From: a bacterium
GTDB taxonomy: Bacteria > Bdellovibrionota > FAC87 > UBA2466
Assembly: GCA_022842225.1 (NCBI GenBank)
Contig: JALHPX010000224.1
Span: forward strand, 1 to 5,724
DNA length: 5,724 bases
Direction of reading: 5' to 3'
Below the pieces are notes generated by a model. It did no database searches. It had not been told where the DNA came from and saw only the letters and a list, made by a program, of their open reading frames with translations. A program made the position numbers and the translations under genes. Shown here one piece after another: positions 1 through 5,360 of the stretch (its first letter is position 1; each line of letters opens with the position of its first letter).

Positions 1-8
1 AAGTCGTT

Positions 9-1439
9 ATGACGACGGAAAAAAAGCCATTTGTATTGCGCGACGAAGTCCACGGAGACATGTCTTACGATGGGATTCTCCGGTCGGTAATCGACCATCG
101 TTACTTTCAGAGACTGCGATCGATCAAACAGATCGGACTCGCGGAATATGTTTTCCCCTGCGCAACGCACACGCGGTTTCAGCATTCTTTGGGCGCTGCG
201 TTTTTAGCGAGCAGCTATTTCGAGAGTTTGGTGCAGGCCTGGGTGCAGCACCCGATTGAAATTTCGGAGCCCAGTGGCGGCACCGTCTTTCACACCAAGC
301 AGACAGCTGAACTTTGTAATCAAGTGTATGCGAGCGCCGAGTCTTATCAGTTTTGGTACCGCGCCACGGTGATGGCAGGACTTCTCCACGACGTGGGCCA
401 CGGTCCTCTGAGCCACACCTTTGAATATCTAAACCTTCAGCAGGATTTTGCAGCGCCCATTGACGCCTCTCAGGGCGTGGTGCGCGAGTTTCTCAAAGCG
501 CAGGCAAGTGCGGGGCGCTTGATGCACGAGGATATTTCGGTCCTTTATATAGGTCTGATTTTAAAGGACTTGGAGAAGGCAGAAGTTTTGACCGAGGTGG
601 AAGCGCGCGCCTTCACTCTTGCTGTTTGTGGACTAGTGAGACGGAAGCTCGCTGCCGGCAAATTCGCTGCGAAGTATGCGGCGGAGTTAGATAGCGTGTT
701 GGGCGAGGCGGGAGTAATTGGTGGGGAAATGTTCCACCGCCTCTTGCGTCCCCTCATCAGCGGCACCTTTGATGTCGACAGACTCGATTACATTCAGCGC
801 GATGGCCGCAATTGTGGAGTGCCCGCGGGCGCAATTGAGTGGCGTCGGATTGTGACCAAAGTGGTGCCTTGTCTGGCGCATCATGCAAATGAGCGGGGAG
901 AGCCTAAGGAAGTCGTTTTGCTCTCCAATATGCGCAATCAGCACGTGTTGGATGACTTCGTTTTTAGTTTATTTCAGATGTACACGCAGGTTTATCTGCA
1001 TCCGAAAATTGTCGCGATGGAAGAAGAGATCAAACGTCTGCTTCGCGAACGACTAAAGCCATCCAAGCCCTTCGTTCTCACTCTAGAGCGCCATTCCGAA
1101 TTAAGTGACGAAGGCTTTTTAGGTGTTCTCAAGCGGGATTTTGAGATGGCAGAAATTCAATCCGTGCTGCGGCGGGAGCCAGGGTATCGATTCAAAGTGG
1201 CTAGCTTCTCGGCTGGTTCGGGTTTGGCGGATGAGTACCGCAGTCGCGGGTACCAGGAGCTCGACGCGCAAGATCGCCCTATGCTGAAGGACCTCTTGGG
1301 AGTTTTTCTTTACCAACAACAGGGCGAGGGCGCCGGCCAAGACACGCTTCTCAGAGCTTGGGAAGACATCTCTCCCGTCGCTAAGGACTTCCGGTTTATT
1401 TCGTATACCCCCGAAATTTGGGTCCTGCGGACGGATTGA
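9..1439 (+). CDS. HD-domain phosphohydrolase, SAMHD1/dGTPase-like (COG1078 type)
   Basis: This is a 476-residue cytoplasmic protein of the HD superfamily. The metal-site motifs of the SAMHD1/dNTP triphosphohydrolase branch are present in order: H54-T-R-F-Q-H59-S-L-G near the N-terminus, H127-D128 in GLLHDVGHGPLSH (with H131 and H136), H173-E174, and FDVDRLDY around 254-261 with D257 as the likely fourth metal ligand. R258, Y261 and D265 sit where SAMHD1 has K312, Y315 and D319, which contact the nucleotide. From family knowledge, such enzymes hydrolyse dNTPs to deoxynucleoside plus triphosphate, but many bacterial members are untested, so the substrate here is inferred. Length is normal for the family. 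Only 8 bases lie upstream of the ATG, so the ribosome site and promoter cannot be judged. The gene ends in TGA 14 bp before the convergent stop of the next gene. Its last 40 bp recur in degenerate form at 2012-2051. Confidence 0.9.
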   Translation: MTTEKKPFVLRDEVHGDMSYDGILRSVIDHRYFQRLRSIKQIGLAEYVFPCATHTRFQHSLGAAFLASSYFESLVQAWVQHPIEISEPSGGTVFHTKQTAELCNQVYASAESYQFWYRATVMAGLLHDVGHGPLSHTFEYLNLQQDFAAPIDASQGVVREFLKAQASAGRLMHEDISVLYIGLILKDLEKAEVLTEVEARAFTLAVCGLVRRKLAAGKFAAKYAAELDSVLGEAGVIGGEMFHRLLRPLISGTFDVDRLDYIQRDGRNCGVPAGAIEWRRIVTKVVPCLAHHANERGEPKEVVLLSNMRNQHVLDDFVFSLFQMYTQVYLHPKIVAMEEEIKRLLRERLKPSKPFVLTLERHSELSDEGFLGVLKRDFEMAEIQSVLRREPGYRFKVASFSAGSGLADEYRSRGYQELDAQDRPMLKDLLGVFLYQQQGEGAGQDTLLRAWEDISPVAKDFRFISYTPEIWVLRTD

Positions 1440-1440
1440 G
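1401..1440 (+). repeat. Copy 1 of 40-bp imperfect direct repeat (3' end of HD gene)
   Basis: This stretch matches 2012-2051 at 32 of 40 positions without gaps. The last 22 bases (1419-1440) match at 20 of 22. It covers the last 12 codons and stop of the HD gene (SYTPEIWVLRTD). It contains a small perfect hairpin, GTCC-TGC-GGAC at 1422-1432. A longer possible pairing joins CCCCCG at 1408-1413 with CGGGGG at 1446-1451, but the loop is about 32 nt and no T-run follows, so I do not call it a terminator. Confidence 0.75.
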
Positions 1441-1453
1441 TCTGCCGGGGGAG

Positions 1454-1945
1454 CTAGTCGAAAATATCGGGAACTTTTTCGTCTTTTGCGTCGCCCGACT
1501 CTATAGGAGCTCTCAGCTCGTCATGTCGAATAAGTCCGCCCAAATGGGCTGTGCGGACAAAAATACCGAGCGCGAAAAGAGCTAGAACAAGTAGGGCTGG
1601 GAAAGTAGCTGAGGGAACCGCTCGACCTGTTTGTTCGATTATCAATAGCGCCAGACTGGCCGCTCCTACGATGCCCGCCACAATAAAGGCAAATTTCGCC
1701 GCGTCTTCGTGCTCGTGGACAACTTGCTTTGTCACGCCGGGTAAATTCTCAACAATATCTTCAGCCGGCTCCCCGGAGAAAAACACGGGGGCGGTTGTCA
1801 CTGCGGCTAAGACCAGGAGCCACTGTCCGGTCTTGCGAACCGTTGCATTTCGCCTCCAGAGTCCAAACAGGATCAGGCCTACAGCAAAGAGGGTAGCGAA
1901 AATGGGGGCGTGATTTAATGCTACATGGATTTGTACAAAGTTCAT
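1454..1945 (-). CDS. Conserved-type four-helix membrane protein, histidine-containing, function unknown
   Basis: This 163-residue protein has four predicted membrane helices at about residues 13-29, 40-57, 83-104 and 113-131, so it is very probably an inner-membrane protein. The N-terminus IHVALNHAPIF carries H7 and H12. The loop between helices 2 and 3 has SGEPAEDIVENLPG and HEHED (H77, H79). Helix 4 runs into RTAHLGGLIRHDE (H134, H141). These patterns resemble small membrane proteins often filed as DUF2231-like or uncharacterised in Gram-negative bacteria; I recognise the style, not a named function. Histidines at helix ends could bind haem or metal, which is inference only. The C-terminus is acidic and polar. 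Its ATG is preceded by GAGAG at a short 4-nt spacing, and a promoter candidate lies just upstream. It is convergent with the HD gene (14-bp gap) and divergent from the MarC-type gene. An opposite-strand frame over 1551-1913 is a shadow. Confidence 0.82.
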   Translation of the reverse strand: MNFVQIHVALNHAPIFATLFAVGLILFGLWRRNATVRKTGQWLLVLAAVTTAPVFFSGEPAEDIVENLPGVTKQVVHEHEDAAKFAFIVAGIVGAASLALLIIEQTGRAVPSATFPALLVLALFALGIFVRTAHLGGLIRHDELRAPIESGDAKDEKVPDIFD

Positions 1946-1965
1946 GGTGCTCTCGGGTTAATTGA

Positions 1966-1994
1966 ATTGAACGCCCGCAAAAGGGTTGCGTCAA
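1966..1994 (-). promoter_or_regulatory. Candidate sigma-70-type promoter for the four-helix membrane gene
   Basis: Read on the minus strand, TTGACG (1994-1989; 5 of 6 to the -35 consensus) is followed after exactly 17 nt by TTCAAT (1971-1966; 4 of 6 to the -10 consensus). Transcription would start near 1959, leaving a leader of about 14 nt that contains the GAGAG ribosome-site candidate before the ATG at 1945. The spacing is ideal, but the -10 is weak and chance matches are common. Confidence 0.4.
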
Positions 1995-2011
1995 TTCGCA
2001 GTGCGGGAGGT

Positions 2012-2051
2012 TCCCATACCGGCGAAAGCTGGGTCCTGCGGGCTGATTGAG
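2012..2051 (+). repeat. Copy 2 of 40-bp imperfect direct repeat (HD gene tail remnant or REP-like element)
   Basis: It aligns gap-free with 1401-1440 (32/40 identical). Read in the matching frame it gives SHTGESWVLRAD followed by TGA, against SYTPEIWVLRTD plus TGA in the HD protein: 8 of 12 residues and the stop are kept. Upstream of 2012 the similarity fades and no further HD homology is evident. The GTCC-TGC-GGRC hairpin of copy 1 is kept through a G-T wobble (2033-2043). The left part can fold as CCGGC-GAAA-GCTGG (2019-2032) and resembles the widespread palindromic repeats with a GCGAAAGC core found between proteobacterial genes. It is either a relic of an HD gene end or a repeat element; the sequence alone does not decide. 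Confidence 0.7.
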
Positions 2052-2113
2052 CCTTACTTTGTGACTAATCGTGTCATTTATAGGCCTTGTCGTGTTATTC
2101 CGATAAAGAACTT

Positions 2114-2734
2114 ATGGAATGGTTTGCAGTTTTCTTCACCACTTTTGGATTTATTTTCGCTCTGATTGACCCGCTCGGTTATGTGCCACTTTTTTTGGCC
2201 ATGACAGCGACAGACTCGAAAGAGCGGCGGCAGCGAATGCTGCGTCGGGCCTGCACCACGGCTTTTTTCGTGTTGCTGATTTTTATCCTCTTGGGCCACA
2301 GCATTTTGGCTTTCTTCCATATCTCAATTCCTGCACTGCAGATTTCGGGCGGACTGATTTTGCTTTTTATTGGATTTGAGATGCTGAACTTACTTCATTC
2401 GAAGGAACCTCTCACTCCCTCGGAAGAGAATGAAGCTTCGCAGAAGGACGATATCTCGATTGTACCCCTCGCGATTCCCATGTTGTCGGGACCGGCGTCT
2501 ATCGTGGCAGTGGTTGTTTTGACCGCAAAGAGCTCAGCGGTTGCGAATTACTTAGTAGTGATACTCAGTGTTTTTCTGACGTTACTCATTACTTATTTCG
2601 TCTTGAGCGCTTCCGAGCGCATCATGAAAGTCGTCGGCCTAACGGGCGTGAATGCTGCCAGCCGCATCATGGGACTGCTGCTCTCCGCGATGGCTGTTCA
2701 ATTTGTCATCGATGGCTTTTTGGCTATCCGCTAA
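2114..2734 (+). CDS. MarC family (UPF0056) integral membrane protein
   Basis: This is a 206-residue, six-helix inner-membrane protein with MarC-family hallmarks. TTFGFIFALIDPLGYVPLFLAMT (residues 9-31) carries the N/D-P-x-G-x-x-P motif. SGGLILLFIGFEML lies at 78-91, SIVPLAIPMLSGPASI at 115-130, and RIMGLLLSAMAVQFVIDG at 184-201. Helices are roughly 5-27, 47-66, 72-92, 115-137, 143-164 and 184-203, with a charged loop at 98-113. MarC itself was named for a multidrug-resistance locus but is not required for that resistance; some relatives are reported as amino-acid transporters, so the substrate here is unknown. I chose the ATG at 2114 because family members begin just before the first helix and a weak AAAGAA lies about 4 nt upstream. 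A TTG at 2087 would add nine polar residues and has no ribosome site. The stop overlaps the convergent gene by 4 bp. Confidence 0.92.
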   Translation: MEWFAVFFTTFGFIFALIDPLGYVPLFLAMTATDSKERRQRMLRRACTTAFFVLLIFILLGHSILAFFHISIPALQISGGLILLFIGFEMLNLLHSKEPLTPSEENEASQKDDISIVPLAIPMLSGPASIVAVVVLTAKSSAVANYLVVILSVFLTLLITYFVLSASERIMKVVGLTGVNAASRIMGLLLSAMAVQFVIDGFLAIR

Positions 2735-3759
2735 ATTCCTGACCCGTCTGAAAATTCTGGGAGCGACATCTCGCCCTCGACTGAGAACCAGGCTTTGAGG
2801 ATTCCAAGATATTTGCGTTGCCGTTGCGGGTTGTGGCGAGCCGCGAGATCGTACTGGTTTACCAGCTTATCCATCACCTGCCGGACAAACTCGAACTGAA
2901 CATCCTTCGACACCTGCCATTTTCCAAAAAGCGCTTGGACCCACTCCGCATAGTCGCTCTCTCTGAGATCAATCTCAGGGAATTGCTTCACGACGTGCGA
3001 GAGCAGCTTAGCGATGACTTCCGATGCGCGATCTCGCCCACCTGCTGAAGAGCAACTATGCGCCGTGCAATTATTGAGCACTCCCATCAAACGCAAAATC
3101 ACTTCCGTGTCGGTGGAACGGCCAAGGCGTTCAATGTCGGAAACCAATTCCTGTTGCAGCATGTAAATGAGTTGGTGCCGGCGCAGACTCTGGTGCCGAT
3201 CTAAATCCCGGTCGTAAGCCAAGTGATTGGTGGAATAGATCCAGCGGCGAAAGGGCGAGAGCACGAAATCCAAGACGGGCGCACCCATTGCCTCTAAAAC
3301 GTAGGGTGCTAACAAGGTGAGAAACGCTACGGCCAGCGTCGCCGAGATATTGGTCATGTAGTTCTGCGCGCCGGTGCTTAAGCCCACATAGGCGATTGCG
3401 GAAGATCCGAGTGAAAACCAAACACGCCAGCCCACTTTGACGTTTGGGGCTTCAATATCCGCTAGCTCCTCTTCGGTCATGGTGACGACGGCGCGGACCA
3501 GAGTGGCGGGAGGGCACGGGGCGGTTTCTGGGCAAATATGCAGAACGCGCTGGAGGATGCGGGCCTGGCGCTGTTTCAAAGAGCGATAGAGGCTCTTACC
3601 CCTATCCGCATCCGACTCGTGTGCAGTGATGGCCTCCATCGTCTTTTCGACCATCGTCAAAAGCGCAGCGCTGCACGGAGCTGGTTCCTTGGCTTGGACC
3701 GGACTTGTAATTAAAGAAAAAGAAAGTAAGACAATCAGAAGACCGTCATGAATTTTCAA
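2731..3759 (-). CDS. Exported two-helix protein of unknown function
   Basis: I do not recognise this family. With a TTG start at 3759 it is 342 residues; a GTG at 3777 would give 348. Numbering below uses the GTG frame. A signal peptide (LLIVLLSFSLITS followed by PVQA) suggests cleavage after A29. Residues 30-115 form a soluble helical domain with C35, C82 and C88. Two hydrophobic segments follow (about 118-137 and 144-165), then a basic, mostly helical C-terminal domain of about 170 residues rich in H, R, Q and D, with a C237/C242 pair. If the signal peptide is cleaved, both soluble domains would face the periplasm and the cysteines could form disulfides; this topology is inferred. The TTG start is preferred because GGGGG lies 9 nt upstream, the signal peptide then begins properly with MKIHDG, and a TTTAAT -10 candidate would start transcription after the GTG. 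It is divergent from thiL and convergent with the MarC-type gene. Confidence 0.75.
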   Translation of the reverse strand: MKIHDGLLIVLLSFSLITSPVQAKEPAPCSAALLTMVEKTMEAITAHESDADRGKSLYRSLKQRQARILQRVLHICPETAPCPPATLVRAVVTMTEEELADIEAPNVKVGWRVWFSLGSSAIAYVGLSTGAQNYMTNISATLAVAFLTLLAPYVLEAMGAPVLDFVLSPFRRWIYSTNHLAYDRDLDRHQSLRRHQLIYMLQQELVSDIERLGRSTDTEVILRLMGVLNNCTAHSCSSAGGRDRASEVIAKLLSHVVKQFPEIDLRESDYAEWVQALFGKWQVSKDVQFEFVRQVMDKLVNQYDLAARHNPQRQRKYLGILKAWFSVEGEMSLPEFSDGSGI

Positions 3760-3777
3760 CGCTGAACACCCCCACAC

Positions 3778-3849
3778 AACCCATTAAAGGTTCAGGTAGC
3801 AAATTGACGAAGCACAAGCAACGCGATTGTTGGCTAAACTTGAAAAAAA
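3778..3849. promoter_or_regulatory. Compact divergent promoter region (exported protein gene / thiL)
   Basis: About 70 bp must serve both outward-reading genes. On the minus strand TTTAAT (3788-3783; 5 of 6 to the -10 consensus) would place transcription start near 3776; no good -35 is visible at 16-18 nt. On the plus strand TTGACG (3804-3809) is a good -35 match, but the best -10-like string at 17-18 nt spacing is poor, and TAAACT (3835-3840) lies too far away at 25 nt. The thiL ATG is preceded only by a run of A residues, with no Shine-Dalgarno sequence. No operator or riboswitch is visible; 72 bp is too short for a full TPP riboswitch plus promoter. Confidence 0.4.
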
Positions 3850-4821
3850 ATGAACGAATTTAAAAAAATAGAACGCATCAAAAAGATTTTAGGAAAAAAT
3901 TCTTCCGACGTTTTGATCGGAATTGGCGACGACGCCGCCGTTGTTCGTTGGAAAAGTTCCAAACTGGTCGTGACGACGGATTGCCAGGTGGAAGATGTGC
4001 ATTTCTCGCTGCGTTACGCCGAGCCCGAGGAAATTGGCCACCGACTTTTGGCAGTGAGTTTGAGTGATATTGCGGCGATGGGCGCGGTGCCAAAAGTGGC
4101 CGTTGTGTCTCTCGCATTTCCTGAATCTATCGACGATAAGTTCATCGAAAAGATGTACCGAGGCATGAGTGCGCTGGCACGCAAAACAGGAGTGGAGATC
4201 GTTGGCGGCAATCTCTCTGCATCGACGGCGAAAGCTTTTTTTGATCTGACGTTGATGGCGGAATTGGATGGCCAACCCATGACACGTGGAGGCGCAAAAG
4301 CGGGCGATTTCATTTTGTGCTCGGGAGCCTTGGGAGATTCTGCCGCTGGATTTGCTGCGCTTCAGAAATGGGGCAAAGCAGCCAAGAAGAAGTTTCCGGC
4401 TCTCACGAAGGCTCACCTAAAGCCTACACCGAGTGCGGAGTTTGGTGTGAAGCTTGGCAAGTGGGCGACGAGTTGTCTGGATGTCAGCGACGGGCTGTCG
4501 TCGGAGTTAAATCACCTCTCAAAAGCGGCAAAGCTGGCTTTTGTGGTGCAAGAGGCTCTGATTCCAGTCAGTGCTTCCGCACAGAAGCTAGGTGACGTGC
4601 TTGGGAAGGATCCTCTTCAGTGGGCGCTTCATGGTGGTGAGAATTATGGGCTGCTCTTCACCGTCCCTCGCGAGCATTTGGAGAAAGTGCAGCGGCTCGC
4701 TTCCGAATGCCGTGTAGCGCTGCACGCCATCGGAATGGTGGCAAAGCGAAAACCCGAAGTATTGCTGCAGAACGATGCGAAGACGACGCGCTTATTGCCG
4801 AAGGGCTGGACGCATTTCTAG
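3850..4821 (+). CDS. thiL: Thiamine-monophosphate kinase
   Basis: ThiL phosphorylates thiamine monophosphate with ATP to make thiamine pyrophosphate, the last step of the cofactor pathway, in the cytoplasm. The 323-residue protein has the usual family length and PurM-like (AIRS) two-domain fold motifs: GIGDDAAVV (24-32, metal/ATP aspartates D27-D28), TTDCQVEDVHF (42-52), DIAAMGA (73-79), VGGNLSAS (118-125), CSGALGDSAAG (157-167), LKPTPSAEFG (190-199), CLDVSDGLSSEL (209-220) and the C-terminal GWTHF. Oddities: the usual GGEDYELLF appears as GGENYGLLF at 262-270, changing an Asp to Asn and a Glu to Gly, and the usual VEGVHF is VEDVHF. All other motifs and the reading frame are intact, so it is probably functional. 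The ATG has only an A-run before it. It is first of a likely three-gene unit and ends 47 bp before the barrel gene. Confidence 0.95.
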   Translation: MNEFKKIERIKKILGKNSSDVLIGIGDDAAVVRWKSSKLVVTTDCQVEDVHFSLRYAEPEEIGHRLLAVSLSDIAAMGAVPKVAVVSLAFPESIDDKFIEKMYRGMSALARKTGVEIVGGNLSASTAKAFFDLTLMAELDGQPMTRGGAKAGDFILCSGALGDSAAGFAALQKWGKAAKKKFPALTKAHLKPTPSAEFGVKLGKWATSCLDVSDGLSSELNHLSKAAKLAFVVQEALIPVSASAQKLGDVLGKDPLQWALHGGENYGLLFTVPREHLEKVQRLASECRVALHAIGMVAKRKPEVLLQNDAKTTRLLPKGWTHF

Positions 4822-4868
4822 AGCCCTCGCGCTTGACCGGATCTCCGCCCAATTGCAAACTGCTGTGC

Positions 4869-5360
4869 ATGACAATGCGACATATGGGGTTGGGCGTTTT
4901 ACTGGCGGTGAGTTTGCTTTTTTTATCACCAAAGGCGGAAGCAGGTCTGAACCGCGGTGACTGGATCGGCAGTGGTGGCATCGGGTTGATGGTGAGTCCC
5001 ACGATGTTTCTCATTAATCCGCAGATCGAATACGTTTACCGCCGAAATATTTTTCTAGGGCCGATGCTGCAGACCGGTCTGGGCAGTGGCGGCGCGCTGG
5101 TGGGGGCTTCGTTTTCGGCCAGACTAATGTTTGGACAACACCCCAGGCTACGCCCCAATGTCGAAGGCGGCTTGGGCCTTGCGGCCGCCAGCTCCGGATT
5201 TAGTTCGTCGGTGGGTGCACTCATTCATATTGGGTTGGGATTTGATTTTCTGATAGAAGACAGACTTTCTGTAGGGACGATCATGCGGGCCAACTTCGCA
5301 CCCCCGCTTCAGAGTTTCATCTTTAGTTGGCCCATATTCATGGTTCGATACATTCTTTAA
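4869..5360 (+). CDS. Small secreted protein, probable outer-membrane beta-barrel
   Basis: The protein has 163 residues from the ATG at 4869. The open frame extends back into thiL, but the signal peptide fixes the true start to one of the ATGs at 4869, 4875 or 4884; none has a clear ribosome site. A hydrophobic core (MGLGVLLAVSLLFLS) is followed by PKAEA and likely cleavage before G26. The mature part is rich in Gly, Ser and aromatic residues and shows short alternating segments (about 33-41, 51-58, 60-69, 77-88, 95-104, 114-128, 132-142, 150-161), consistent with an eight-stranded outer-membrane barrel. No named family is recognised. TTGACC at 4833-4838 is a -35-like string without a good partner, so expression probably depends on thiL transcription. 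The stop TAA shares its last A with the ATG of the next gene, which suggests translational coupling. Confidence 0.75.
   Translation: MTMRHMGLGVLLAVSLLFLSPKAEAGLNRGDWIGSGGIGLMVSPTMFLINPQIEYVYRRNIFLGPMLQTGLGSGGALVGASFSARLMFGQHPRLRPNVEGGLGLAAASSGFSSSVGALIHIGLGFDFLIEDRLSVGTIMRANFAPPLQSFIFSWPIFMVRYIL

Larger units (their letters stand above)
1946..2113. other. Divergent intergenic region between four-helix membrane gene and MarC-type gene
   Basis: This 168-bp region separates two divergently read genes. It holds the minus-strand promoter candidate (1966-1994) and the degenerate copy of the HD gene tail (2012-2051). For the plus-strand gene, TATAGG at 2079-2084 is a possible -10, but no good -35 sits at normal spacing; TTGTGA at 2059-2064 is only 14 nt away. 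A TTG at 2087 is in frame with the downstream gene but lacks a ribosome site. Confidence 0.5.

Noticed and set aside
1408..1451. CCCCCG...CGGGGG pairing between the HD gene end and the convergent gene as a bidirectional terminator
   Set aside because: The stem is only 6 bp with a loop of about 32 nt, and no T-run follows on either strand.
1551..1913. Plus-strand 120-codon open frame opposite the four-helix membrane gene
   Set aside because: The opposite strand encodes a clear membrane protein with helices and conserved-looking motifs; the plus frame is low-complexity, Ala/Arg/Thr-rich and has no domain signs.
1972..1990. Possible hairpin in CGCCCGCAAAAGGGTTGCG
   Set aside because: The complementary arms are only about 3 bp and mismatched; the stretch is better explained as the spacer of the minus-strand promoter candidate.
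1440..2113. Complete mobile element bounded by the 40-bp repeats
   Set aside because: No transposase or integrase, no terminal inverted repeats and no target-site duplication are visible; only the repeat itself supports an insertion history.
3778..3849. TPP riboswitch upstream of thiL
   Set aside because: The region is too short and I see none of the conserved THI-box sequence blocks.
3889..4416. Minus-strand 175-codon frame inside thiL
   Set aside because: It is antisense to recognisable ThiL motifs, rich in Arg, Cys and His without pattern, and is a shadow of thiL codon bias.
4707..4868. Upstream extension of the barrel gene frame into thiL
   Set aside because: The extension is highly basic and would place the signal peptide internally; the ATG cluster at 4869-4884 fits a secreted protein.
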